Below, piece by piece: positions 50,925 through 63,540 of a stretch of DNA of 64,000 nucleotides. This stretch comes from Prosapia bicincta. Its lineage: Eukaryota; Arthropoda; Insecta; Hemiptera; Cercopidae. The notes under the pieces were generated by a model that ran no database searches, had not been told where the DNA came from, and saw only the letters and a program-made list of their open reading frames with translations. Location of the stretch: assembly GCA_036971475.1 (NCBI GenBank), contig JBAIZL010000002.1, positions 165,390,714-165,454,713 on the forward strand, read 5' to 3'. The translations under genes and the position numbers were made by a program. The stretch's first letter is position 1, and every line of letters starts with the position of its first letter.

Positions 50925-51948
50925 TTTAAACATATCATTTGATTGTTATTACATTAAAAACTCATTGTCGCAAACGACTAACAGTATCTGTTAATTATCA
51001 ACTGAGTTGATTTATATAGAAATAATTTCTTGGTATATATATAAGCCGTTTGTTAAACGGTATATAGTTAGGTATGTACAAATAATTACTATCAGCTGAT
51101 ATAATATGTATTCAAAACATCTAAAGGTAAATTAATTTAAAACTTCAACTTTGTAATTTAATTTTTGTTTTTCTATTATTTCTAAATAAGGTACCTTTTA
51201 TGCATAAAGGTTTAAAATGTTGATTTTCCAATATATGTCTAGTTTAACACACGAATATCAACTTATAGATCTACTTTTCGATGTCCGGTAACGGCAAATA
51301 GTTTCTAGTTGCTTTCTATTCCCCAAGTGTAGTAATGGATTATTGAATTGTAATCTAGACATGTTAGCACTATTGGTCTTTCTGATAACCATGTTAATGT
51401 TATTAAAGGGAGTCATTATAATAGAGAAATGTAATAAATACTTATAATTAAATAAAATTATCAATTTAAATGTTCGAATATTCGTATGTTTTGCGAAATA
51501 TTCTTTCACTGTAATATTGATTTTCCAAATACCATTATTGACCGTACTTGTATGGAATTAAAATCTTAAGTATACTACTCTGACTACTAAGCATATACTC
51601 ATGTACTTAGCTCATTATAACATTATTATTAGTCAAGTAATATAATATAATAAATCTGGGGGTGAGCAGTACTTGTTGATCAGGTTTGCATTCAAAAACG
51701 GAACACTTTAACCTTCGTAAAGACAAAATGATTCTATACAATTTACCATAAAATAAAATCTAATTTTAGAAATGTAAGTTTTTTGAAACTTAATAGGTAG
51801 CTAAACATCAACACTGTAAATCTTTCGGCAAGGAAAATTACAATACACGAATATCTACACGTCGAACTGTAAATAAATATTAATAATATTCTAAATGTTA
51901 TATTGTATGAGAAGCAGCTCTTGACTATATAACTAACTATATAATCTA
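50922..51948. other. AT-rich spacer
   Basis: Nothing recognisable. Confidence 0.5.
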
Positions 51949-52427
51949 TTGGATAAAATCATAAGAAATGCAGAAGAGAAAGATGCCAAGGCAGGCAACC
52001 TATGTCCTAGAAACCTGGAAAAGTTAATTCAATATCTAAGGAGAACGTTTTCCAGAGACATTCTTATAGCCCAAAGAAAAATCCACGAAATCAATAGCCA
52101 AAGAAAACTGAAGAGGTTAAGCGAACTTCAGTTGAATGGGGAAGTGGATTAGGCATTTAAAACTCAGGACTCAAGATTTGGGTATTATTAGTTAAGTGTT
52201 TAAACATCAAGTATAATGAACATTACATAGATAGAAAGATATTACAATCGCACAACACAGTAGATGACCCAATTGTTAAGAAAGCTAATGAGAGCAATTT
52301 CTATAATTAAATGTTTGAAGCTTTGGGAAGTGTATTAAGTATAAGTGAATTCATAAAAACAGTAAACGATAATAATATAAAGAAGGAAAAGGAAATAATC
52401 GTGCTCAAAATCAAAGGAGAACACTAA
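51949..52427 (+). pseudogene. Decayed charged ORF, unknown family
   Basis: First part, 67 codons to a TAG at 52150: KIIRNAEEKDAKAGNLCPRN, LEKLIQYLRRTFSRDIL, IAQRKIHEINSQRKLKRLSE. A second part in another frame reads NSGLKIWVLLVKCLNIKYNE, DRKILQSHNTVDDPIVKKAN, one in-frame TAA, then MFEALGSVLSISEFIKTVND and KKEKEIIVLKIKGEH to a stop at 52427. The coherent, charged composition across nearly 480 bp is unusual for this background. No domain recognised. Probably a dead gene or element fragment. Confidence 0.4.
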
Positions 52428-53371
52428 AGGATCATTTGTAAACCCAACTCAATTACTAATTTTCATAAATCCATTTAAATTCCGAGATAAAAGTCTATCT
52501 GAGATTTATTATTATACCCATAATAATAAATTTAATAATTCTCTGAAGCCACAGATTATAAATTTGAGTCTTCTGTTGAAACCATACGTCCCATCCCCTC
52601 CAAACCATACACTACTTAGGTTGATTTATACAATAATTTAATTACCAATACAAATTTTCATATCTTACTTTAACTATAGAGCTAGTTTAATTTATGTACT
52701 CAACAAGCTGTAAAATTAAATCTATAATTTCGTTGATGTATATTAAACATGTTAATAATAGAAAGTTGGTTAATTGATTTTATTTATTTCCTGAAAATTC
52801 TTGACAAGGCAGGTGACTGTTTTCTCCCAAAGTTCAGTACAGGTAGGGGCAACATTAGGTCTGGCATAATGAGAAAATTCATTAATTGTAACAATTAATT
52901 CTTACGCGTCACAAAATTTGAATAATAAACTATAAACTAAATTGATAAAAATAGGAATGATTTAAAAAAAAAAATCAAACTGAATGTTATGAAAATAGCG
53001 CCGAAATTGGTATTTCTGCATTTATAATAATTATATCATAATTTAATTTAAAATAAAATAATGAATTTTACAATGATACACTTAAACTATTGGGTGTTTA
53101 TTGGTGTTTGATTAAATTTATTGGCATCATCAGTGTCAATAAAAGTTAAATCTAAATAATTAATATAAACAAATTGAAATTATTAGGATTTCTGCAGAAT
53201 AAGAGATCGGAGGTGGTTTTTTGTAAATAAATAATAGGTTATGTTAGTGATACATAACGTTGCTATTATGTTATATGTGGCATTGAAAGAAATTAGTTTA
53301 AAGGTAGCCCAAAGTTTACAGGATTAGCAGTTAATGATTAGAAAAAATAAGAGGGTGTAAAGCAGGGGACG
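52428..53371. other. AT-rich spacer
   Basis: Nothing recognisable. Confidence 0.5.
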
Positions 53372-53695
53372 ATGAGCTCGGAAGAATTTTAGTCTGGGCA
53401 GCCGTTTGATTTGCAAGATTTTGTTGGAGTAATAAGGACGGGATAGTTAGGATCGGGAGTGGAAGATTCGTGGGGAAGTGAAGCTATGGAGTCGGAGACC
53501 AGCAAGGAAGAAGGAACAGGAGATGTTAAGGAGAATGGAGCGTGTAAGAGAATAAAAGTAACAGCAGGCACCGGTTTTAAAATAAATTTAATGCAAATGC
53601 CTAAAGTAATTAGTAAGTATAGTAATCGTGTGAAAAAATCTCTAAACGAATGTATTTTAGTATTTTCTATTGTTGAAATGAAAAATTTTTATTAG
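53372..53695 (+). pseudogene. Decayed ORF, acidic N-terminal fragment, unknown family
   Basis: From ATG at 53372 the frame reads MSSEEF, TAG, SGQPFDLQDFVGVIRTG, TAG, then VEDSWGSEAMESETSKEEGT, GDVKENGACKRIKVTAGTG. After about 53575 the composition returns to background. The G+C-richer first 200 bp and Glu/Ser-rich content suggest the start of a former coding sequence (retroelement ORF1 start or first exon). Two in-frame stops make it a pseudogene if it is real. Confidence 0.35.
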
Positions 53696-55107
53696 TAACA
53701 GTCTTTTCTGACTTATAATTTAAAAAGATAATTTCGAAACTAAATTAATCATTTCATTGTTACTATATATAAGTATTTATTATTATATGATTCAATCCTC
53801 AACTTGAGCTACTTGAACTATACTTGATGTGGACAAAGTCTTTATTTACTGCGCATTTACGAATTTTCCGGAATTTTGTAGTATTATAGCAATTGTTTAT
53901 AATTGTCTAGGCTTTCATCAGTGTATATAAGTTAAATAAGGTTTTATCGTTTGTAAACATATATTTAGTCTGGTGTTGCTATTGTATCGCAATACCCTTG
54001 ATAAAAACAGACTTTGTCTCATTATTAGAAAAACCATGTTTGCATTTTTAAGCTATAAAATTAATTAATATTTTTGTTTAAAATTAAAGCCAGATTTCAA
54101 AAATTCTTGTCTCATATCTTAGTTTATAGGTATTACTAATCTTACTAAAATATTTAACTTAATAATTGCGCATTTATAATTTGAAATAAATATTCTGTTT
54201 AGGAAAGTTCTATAATACTTTAGGTGAGAAATTACGAGTAAATAATAATTTCTATATTATTTTATATTAGTACAACAATTCTAATTAGTTCTACATTACT
54301 TTAAATATAAAGTCAATTTTCATGAAAATATCCCAGTAAGACGTCTTTTCGTACTGTCATGGAGTGATTTCTAGACTTTTCTAGCCCAAATGTTATTATT
54401 CGTATTTATGATAACAAAACTAATCTTTGTAATATATTACAAGAAAATAAAGTAAATAATGTTAAGGTACTTGATATTACCGATTGTTTTGATAAAATTA
54501 CAATTTAATAAAATAAAAGTTATGCTATTCATGAAACAAAAAAATACATTTTTAACAAACAATAAAATGTTATACCAAAATAATTTTGAAAAATACAAAG
54601 TCACAATTAAAGGATTTTAGAAACTTGTAATACGAAATAATCGAACCTCAGAATATTTGACAAATTTAATTTTGAAGATTTACGTATTTTAAAAACACAA
54701 TTTTATTAGCTACAATTATTTTGAACAAAGTAGTGTATTGTAATTGTTCTGTTATGTTTTGGTGCACTATTTCTAGCAATATAAATTAAGGTTCCAGGCT
54801 CAAATTGTTTGCTATTTATAAAATCTAAAAATTATATTTTTAAAATTTGCCAAACTAACAGTAATAACCAATATTTGAAACTAGTAAAACAATAAGCCTT
54901 CGGGGAGTTCTCAACAAAAAAAAAAAGAGAAAGAAATAAACCCACCTCTTGGATCAACTTTTCCAATGACATGACAGATCTAAATTACGTTTCAACTCCA
55001 GTTGTCAATAGAGATTTATCCTATCCTGAATAAAAAATAAAAGTATTTGGGTCCAAAAAAGTGGCGCAGCAGTAAAATATCACGAAACGTTTTAAACTTT
55101 TTATTTT
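53696..55107. other. AT-rich spacer
   Basis: Nothing recognisable. Confidence 0.5.
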
Positions 55108-55238
55108 CTGTGTGTGTGTATGTATGTGTGTGTGTGTGTGTGTGTGTGAGTGTGAGTGTCTGAGTGTGAGTGTGTGTGTGTGTGTGTGTGTATGTATGTG
55201 TGTGTGAGTGTGAGTGTGTGTGTGTGTCCGTGTGTGTT
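55108..55238. repeat. (TG)n microsatellite with GAGTGT interruptions
   Basis: TG repeats interrupted by TATG and GAGTGTGAG units. Confidence 0.95.
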
Positions 55239-55940
55239 TGTTTAAATGGCAAACGTGCACTCGGAGTCTAGGCTCCTGTCAACAAACACCCGGCCAAGCA
55301 TCTCACTTTCAAACTGTTTTTAAACTTAGTTGTGTGGTGCTGGTATCAAGGGACTTACCACATCCCCATTGATTACTCTTTTACGATGTGATCAACTGTT
55401 AAACAGGGGCTCCTATTAATTTAATTTATTCGTCCTTATTTCATCTATATAACCTATAAAATTCTAATTTATGTTAAGTTTACCTTTTTTGCTATCTGTT
55501 TCTTCATTCTTCGCTCTTGTTTTTTTATCTACTTTTTACTCCATCTCCTTTGTTTCCTGAGGATTCCATCTCACATAGTATCGCAGTAGTAATGTTCCAA
55601 CTGGGGCACCTACTCTTAGTGTAATCTGGTTAAAATACAAAATTTAGTTTGTAAAAAAAACATTTAAACGAGAAAATAATAGTAAAATAAATGAAATATT
55701 ATTAAAAATTCTAGTCCATGAATGTTTAAACTGAAACAGATTTTAATGTAAACAATTGATTTGAGTGATATGTGAAAATGGAATGGGATGTAGGAAGATT
55801 GTACGAATTGCCACATACCAGAAACATTTTTGCCTAAACCCAAATATGAACAATGTTCGTAGAGGAGGAAATTGTTCGAATGTTAGATGACTAACATTGA
55901 TTGTTCTAAACAATATCAAGAGCACAGTGGTACATTATAT
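55239..55940. other. AT-rich spacer
   Basis: Nothing recognisable. Confidence 0.5.
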
Positions 55941-56021
55941 TACAATGAAAATATTGGAAAGAACCCCAATAACACTAAAACGTTTTGTGGTATTGGGGTT
56001 CTTTCCAATAATTTCATTGTA
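55941..56021. repeat. 81-bp near-perfect hairpin
   Basis: The 31-nt arms 55941-55971 (TACAATGAAAATATTGGAAA, then GAACCCCAATA) and 55991-56021 are reverse complements with a single mismatch. The 19-nt centre contains AAAACGTTTT and is itself partly palindromic. It could be a small foldback element or a pre-miRNA-like hairpin. No TSD or expression evidence. Confidence 0.8.
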
Positions 56022-59000
56022 GTAGATTGTTCTCCTTAAAAAATAGGGCGTGTGGCGGCAATGGAACATATATCACATAGAAAGGTTAAAGCCCTTTTCA
56101 GACATAGGACCTTCTGACACTTCACGCTCACCTTAGCCTTTTCGGTCGAGCCATTGGTGAAAATAGTAAAAATGTTAGGAGTTGACTGAATCCAAATAAA
56201 ACAAGGGAATAATTAGACCTTGAGGGGCCAAAACCCAGTAATGTAAATATGTAAAGTTTTTCACGATTACGACCCTCACCCGCAACCCGATTACATACAG
56301 AGTCACATTCACCATAAGGCAGGAGGGACAAGAGATGATCCTTGGCGCCATGCTGGAAGAAAGTTACCAGTGCGGGTTCAATGTGGAACAGTGAAATTTT
56401 ATAAATATACTATCTAAGTTAATTTAAAATTAATAATATTTTTAAAAAAACACAAAATGGAACTTCAATTTCAGTTGTTGCTTACTTAAAAATGTATTGT
56501 TAAATTTAGGCAGTAGATATTTTAGTTGTATATATAAAAAAGTTTAACACAATTATTTAGGTAACGAAGTTGGAATTAACACCTTGAAATTCAAGTAAAT
56601 AATTAATTATTAGATGTTTATACTTTAGTTTTCCTTCTACATTTTAGCACTAAAAGTCCTATTCTATATTTATATTTTCTATTCTATCTAAAAACGATTT
56701 TCATGAAATCATTGCTTTGCTCAGCTAATATCATGTTTGTAGTTGTATTTATCGTACAGAACAAAAATAGAATCGTTTTGTTCCTTCTAAATAGCAAATA
56801 CCCTAGGGAATTGAAAAAACGTTGGGGTGTTTGTGCCGCCCCTGGAAACCGAGCCGGGTCGATAGAGCGTTGAAACGGAAATATTCTTTAAATAAACATT
56901 TAATTTACATCAGGGAACATTAAAAAAATATTTGACGACCCCAAATAAACTTTGCATGAATTGAATATTTATTTAGAATGATATTTTCTCCAATTTACAA
57001 TATACATTTTATATTAAAACTGTTAATGTAACACAAGTTTAATGACTGTTAATCTAATTCACTCTAGTTCCTAATGTGTGTTCACTTAAAACTCATCTGT
57101 TATTGGCCAAAGAATTTCACTTTATAAATGGAACAACATAAATATTCGACAATTTTAACCTTGAAATATTATAACTTATCAAAATACAATAAAATATTTA
57201 AAAAAACTTCTCCTATGTAAAAAACATTATATAGTCTCAGATACACATATATGAAGAACACATTAATAATGTTAGCATGATGCATATGACTTATTAGGCT
57301 CGGTATTCAATGAAAATAGCGACAGCTGTGAAGAAATAAAAACAGTAAATGCAGACCTGTCTTTATGATAATGACGTGCGTCTCAATTTACAAGTTCGAC
57401 TGAAATATTATTTACTATTAGTTCTGATATATGGAACGTCACATGGTTAATAAAGTATTGAAAGTAAATCTATTCAAACCTTTGCATAGCGCATAATACT
57501 AGAGATAAAAAGGTTAAAAGCAAACGGAAAATGTAATACTTGAACTGTTACGCCAGGAGAAATGTTCCGATTCTTTGACAATTTATATTGTTGGATATGT
57601 CATAGGAAAGAAATCAGTGAAAAAGAGATCGTTCTTTCCTTACTTATAAAACAATTTCCATTTTATTCTCTATTATATTAGTTGTAATTTAATATTATTT
57701 ATAAAGAAATATTTTGTTTCAATTGTCTTTGGACAAAGTATTTATTTATTTTCATCCGTGATAATATTCACCCATTAATTTTCAACCTCCAATTTATCAC
57801 GTTGAGTTCTAAGGTAAATGTAATCTAAAAACAACTATTTTTAGAGCGTTGATAAAATGTTGTGCGAGTTAATGTTCTAATTAATTAGATTTACAACCAA
57901 GATATTTATTTAGTAGAAATATACCAGCTTATCATATTGAAAATTTTTATTTTGAAACAAATACCTTACTAACTGTAAGTGATTATCTTTTTGACTGATT
58001 TCTCGTAAAAGAGAAATTCCTGGTTAAAAAACTTACGAGATATAACAGATGAAATAAGCAGTTTTTGCAAGTCAGCAGCTGTGCCAGTCAGCAGTTTTGG
58101 GAATGCAAATAGTTTTAATGATCGTCAAATATTGGAACGAAGAAGAAAACCATGGTACTTCAAGATGAAAACTTGAATAAGCAGTTTGGTCTAGCTGTTG
58201 GTAAGTAGTAGTGACTCTAAATTGTCGGCGAACGCTTTATTTTTATTCCTACGTTAAATTATTAAGGACATTTATATTATGTTTTTATTGTTTAAATAGT
58301 TATAATATTGTTAAATGCTTACATCTTTTATTTCAATGACAAAAATTACGTAATCCTTGGAGGGTTTCCAAACCATCCGAATGCCCTATATTTAAATAAA
58401 TAAATCTGATTACAAATGAACACGCCTTCATGGATATCCTCTGGCACTATAATAGAACAGCTACTTCTATGGAGGTAAGGGATTTTTATTTTGTCACTTA
58501 CGTTCACTGTTTTGTGTCCGCTACATAACGTGAGGTTTTCCACCAACATTCAGGCTATGACACAGGGATATGCAAATTGTGTGTCTTTCTTAAGCATCGC
58601 TGCATAAACATATTTAATCATATTTACAAAAAAACATAATTTCTAAGTTAAACAATTATTTTGTTTATTGTTTCAAAATAAGGTAACAAATCAATAAATG
58701 TGATAGTTACTATCTAACATCAATATCTAATATGTTGCCATCCTCTGTAACTTGACGTAAGGAAAGGAAATTGTGAATTACATGTAAAACAGTTGCTGAT
58801 GTTTAAGGAAACAAACGTTTATAATTAAACAATACATTTATTTATATTTTTGTGTTATAAGATTTGTTTAAACCGGAAAAATAATAGATTTCAATACTAA
58901 CTTTTGATATGTTTTAAATCAATTTATTTCCGTTTTGATTGTAATCAGAACATCGTTTTCCAACGTTAGTAGAACATCAATTATTCCAATAAATCGGGAT

Positions 59001-60359
59001 CGGACCTCATTCGGATTGGATTTTTTTTATAACGGGTCGATTTTATAATTTACTGTATTTATGTTGCAAATGGGAGGAAAATCTATGTTTGTATAAGCTT
59101 CAAAGTTACGTCTAGCTTATTCCGAGAAAATCGGACACAAAGCTTTGTAACAAAAACTACTTGAAAATGGCATCATTTGTTCTTCTTTCTGTTGCCTTAA
59201 TTGATTTCTTCGAAAAATTTTCAAATTCATTTTCAAGCTCTGACACGAAGTTTGAAAGTGTAGGTTTTCGCTTTTTCCTATATGTAATAAATTGTCAAAC
59301 ACCGTATATCTGAATCAATCGTTGACCAGTAACTATGAGATAATTCTATAATTAGCTTAACCACTAACGATAAAATAACTAGTTTTTCTTAGAAGTTATG
59401 GTGAGGGACGAAACGTTCTTACAAACAAAACAATAGACCGATACGAATCAAAGGCACTCGGACCGACCAGTGGCAGGGCCCGGCCGGGGAACTGGCGACG
59501 GAGAACATTTAGGTACTATATTATATAGAACTACTCTAAGAATGTGACTCGACATTCAAATAATTTTTGCTCTGCGCTCACACTAGCTTTGCGGATAAAA
59601 GGCCAATAGCTCCTCTAGACAGAAACATTATTTTGGATATCGCAGTACGTTTCAGTAAAAACTCAAGCTATTCGGATAATCAGCAATTTTGATAGTCCGG
59701 GTTCTGATAATAGGAATTCTTACGTGCTTCAGAGGCATAATTTTTATTTGTTCAAATTTTATTGCAGTTGTGTTATATTTATTTTAACGTGGTATGAATA
59801 ACATCCCTAAAAAAAAGCATTTAAAAAAAAAATTATTTACATTAAGATAAAATACAAAGTTGCCATCAGTAACAAAGGCCATAACTTATCGGAAGTATGT
59901 AGGCCTACTTGTTAGAGGCTACTGAATATTAAAACTAATAGAGTATATAGTTGTTGAAGTTATTAGTAAAAGAATGTTGGAGATAGAAAGCTTGATTAGA
60001 TAGTAAAAACTGTATCATAATTACAAATCAAATAAAATAATTGCAATGAGTATTTGCAAAAACTTTTAATTGTATTTTGACTCTATTTAGGAATATCATT
60101 CCAATTTAAAATGATATTTCAACGATCTTTCTATTTTAATTTTTATATTCCACTCGTTTACCCTCCAATTGTTGGAATTCAGATAACTTAATACCACGTT
60201 TTAAAAGTCGTTGCTTTACATAGAATCTATCAAAATTATTTGAAATAATTTAAGTTATAGTTTCTTTAATAATGTTTTCTCCAAATATAAATATAAAGTA
60301 TTTAAAATTCAAATACAAAGTTGATATCTATTATTTCATCCCTTTAAAACACAGACACC
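56022..60359. other. AT-rich region without recognisable genes
   Basis: Short less AT-rich patches (56040-56390, 56810-56880, 59430-59510) contain nothing identifiable. CGGATAATCAGCAATTTTGA near 59675-59690 vaguely recalls pogo-type terminal sequence but has no partner. Confidence 0.45.
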
Positions 60360-60716
60360 TTACCACGCCCTCATCACAACCTCGCCATGCCTTCATCACA
60401 CCGTCACCGCGCCCTCAATACACTCCGACCACACCCCCATCAGGCCATAATCACACTCTTACCACACCCTCTATATACCCTCACTTAAGCCTAACCAGAC
60501 ACTTATCTCTCCTTCGCCAGGCTCTCCCCACTTCCTCCAAACAACCTCAGCAGACCTTCACCTCGCCCTTACTCACATTCTCACTATAACCTTACCACAC
60601 TCAGACCAGGCCATCACCACAATCTTTCTACTCCCTCTAAACGCCCGAAAAGAGCACCCTCAACACACCTTTTATCACATTCTCACCACACCCTCATCAC
60701 ACCATCAATAAACCAT
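60360..60716. repeat. Degenerate 11-bp C-rich minisatellite
   Basis: Units close to CCCTCATCACA (for example CCTTCATCACA, CCATAATCACA, CTCTTACCACA, CCCTCATCACA) run in tandem, about 30 or more copies with variable length 10-12. The plus strand is very C-rich and G-poor. The Pro/Thr/Ser-rich open frame over it (60272-60589) is produced by the repeat. Confidence 0.88.
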
Positions 60717-61176
60717 AAAGTTACATCCTCCTATTTAAATTGGAGGTATTTTTTATTGTCTCCTATAATTGTTCTAAAATAAACCTAATGAAAATGTAGC
60801 TTTTAGTTCATCAAGTAGAGATAGCTATTATTTTTCTTTTGTATTTTTATTGTTCGCGTTTTAAACAGATTCCATTATTTTAATGTTTCAACTATTATTT
60901 TACGTTCCAAGGTTTTACTTAACTACTACAAGCACCTTAAGGATTGATTTTAAAATTAAATTATTTGAAGTCACTTATGCAGTATTAGTTTGGCTGGGTT
61001 TGAAGTATTGCCTTAAAGTTACTACTAACTCAAGAAATTCACAAATTATCAAAGTTACTACAGCAGTTACAAACAGCTAAGTTGATCTCGCAATCAACTT
61101 GCTAACTTGAAAAGTTGAAAAGAGCAATGTTTATAAATTGGTTGATACTGTACGTAAATTAATTTAAATAGTCTAC
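60717..61176. other. AT-rich spacer
   Basis: Nothing recognisable. Confidence 0.5.
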
Positions 61177-61399
61177 TATAGTTTGATTTAAAGCAGAAGA
61201 GGTGCAGTAGGGGTGCGGTGTTGTCAGTTTAAACGCTGTGATAGGTAAACCCGTCACTGCCAGCGGTTATTACGGTAGGATTGACAACAAGGCTCACTGA
61301 CCCGGCAACATGTGAATTTCTCATTCACCGAGACGGTGCCCCACCCCCTCGGGCCGATCTCATTTAGTAGAGTACTATTCTGTTTTAAATCAAATTATA
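61177..61399. mobile_element. MITE-like element with 22-bp terminal inverted repeats
   Basis: TATAGTTTGATTTAAAGCAG and AA at the left end (61177-61198) pair with TTCTGTTTTAAATCAAATTA and TA at the right end (61378-61399), 20 of 22 positions matching. The 180-bp interior is strikingly G+C-richer than the flanks (CCCCACCCCCTCGGGCC) and has no ORF. Superfamily unknown. Confidence 0.6.
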
Positions 61400-63050
61400 A
61401 CGAGGATAAGTTCAGGTAGAAATTTCTAAGTCTTGAATATTAATCTTAGAGCTTTAATCACAAGTAGTTCTTCCAATACTCGAAGCCATTAATGGTTGTT
61501 TATGTCAACGTTTCTGACGGAAAAAGACATTTCACTTTAAAAGATATATTTTATTTCGGTAAATATTTATTTAAAGAATCCTTAACAAAAGGGCAAAAGG
61601 GGGTTAAAGAATTCAATAAAGCAATAATTATGCAATACCACCACGAAGTTAATTTTTAGCTTCTACACATGTGTATAGACTAATAGTTTTATTAATATTT
61701 AGTGGAAAATGGTAATAATATTAGACACACATATTTAAATAATATAAAGTCATACAGTTTTACTAAATCGCTAAAACAACAAATTTTTTGAGACAGATAT
61801 ATTTCACCCATTCTGTCTAAGAAGCGAATAAATTTCCAATATTTCACAGAAACACAAGTCTCTGAGTGATTGCGTCTACACGATGAGACGGAATATACTT
61901 TACTGCCAAAGTCTCAACATTTCATTTTAATTCAAATTATCTTTCCGTGGTTTCTCTTACCCGTAATTTGTCACCATTTTGGACCACACATGATTGGTTC
62001 CTGCGGTTCGTACAGACATTGATTTGATAGGAGCAAATAACTCTGGACAGTGGTTTAGTGATTTTGTGCACAATAACAAATGATAGTGAAACAAATAATG
62101 AATAAGACAAACAAAATTATGTAATGTGTTTTAAATGTACGCCATAAGATTTAATAAAGACATATTATAAATCCCTTTCTTAATATTTGTTTTCTACAGA
62201 TGTTAACGATAAAGCGAAATATTATGGAACTAGTATATTATTTTATAAGAACCCTTAGAATAATATAAAATTATAGAGGAACAGAGTTACTTATTATTAC
62301 GCAAGACAATGATACAAAGTTAACACTAAGTACAACTTTACGAAAAGAGATATATAATTAGAATATGCTAATCCCGTATGTTATGATGCTGTTATTTCAT
62401 AAATTGCATTAAAACTACAGGTTAATGCATTAGTTAATATAATTCTACAGGTATTTCGCGAATACTTATTATTTTATTACTCGTAATTACTACTAAAATA
62501 CTGGAATTAAGCAAAATAACTAACAATAGTGAACTAAAATCATCATTTTATAGGATATAGATCATATTTAATAATGATATAAGAACAAAGGTTGGACAGT
62601 GTTTACTAAAGAAAAGTATAATTAAGGGGATTAATATTTTAAACTATTGGAGCATTAACGATAGATATAGATCGTACTTGTTTGAACAGTATTAAATTAA
62701 ACTTAGTATCTTACTTCTTCTTCTTTAATAAAATGCGATTAATCATATTGTAACTATGGCTTTGCTATAAGACACTGAGAATGTCGAAAGAAATAACAAA
62801 TAAAGGTAATTAATAAAAATTGAAAACATGATTATTAGACATTTTACTTAACATTATATCTTTTAATGTTATCTAAACGTCATTGGAATTAGGTTCTTTT
62901 AATGTCGGTAATTTAGTTCTTGGAAAAATACTTTTACTTTGAAAATTTTCATTCCTGATGATGTTTGGTACTGTTTTCCAACGAAAAGCTTTGGATATAC
63001 ATTAATAAATATTCTTGTATTTGAATAACCTATGTTGTTTTAATATATAT
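61400..63050. other. AT-rich spacer
   Basis: No gene. A hammerhead-like motif at 62955-63003 is described under findings. Confidence 0.5.
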
Positions 63051-63051
63051 A

Positions 63052-63455
63052 GGGGAGAGTTGCCTAATTTGACCGTTGCCTAAGTTGGACCACACTTGTA
63101 TCTCCACACTTACAGATATTTCTCACTGTTTAGTTGGTACTAGTGGTTGGCGCCACTTCCGTAAACACGTGATTCATAGGACAAAGATCTAGAGACATTC
63201 TACTGACTAGGTCTTTGTCATTTTGATTTTGTAGTTTGTGTGTGTAATTATTGTGCTACCTACCCTAAGCTATTTCTTACTGGAGACGTAAGTAAAAATA
63301 ATTTATATAGTATATTCTTAAAGTAAATTTTATTAGCTGCAAAATAATCACTTACACATTGTTTATTTGTAAAATTATAATAGTGATAAACGGTTATTTT
63401 GATCACGACGATGAGTTGCCTAAGTTCGTCCGCTGGCAGTTTCCTAATTTTGACC
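63052..63455 (+). mobile_element. 5' terminal region of a Tigger/pogo-like element with repeated subterminal motifs
   Basis: After TA (63050-63051) the sequence GGGGAGAGTTGCCTAATTTG begins. The motif TTGCCTAA(T/G)TTxGACC occurs at 63060-63074, 63076-63091, 63416-63431 and, slightly changed, 63439-63455, as two adjacent pairs. A splice donor-like GACGTAAGT at 63286 and an acceptor-like TTTTTTCTTAG ending at 63538 would remove an intron containing the second pair. The other end of the element lies outside the window. Confidence 0.65.
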
Positions 63456-63540
63456 TGTCCATTTTAAGAAACTGTTTTGTGAAATTATTAAATTTTATGT
63501 CTAAAGTGAAAAATAATTAGGAAGTTATTTTTTCTTAGGT

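Noticed and set aside
60272..60589. 105-codon Pro/Thr/Ser-rich ORF resembling a mucin-like protein
   Set aside because: Produced by the G-poor 11-bp minisatellite; no signal peptide or conserved domain.
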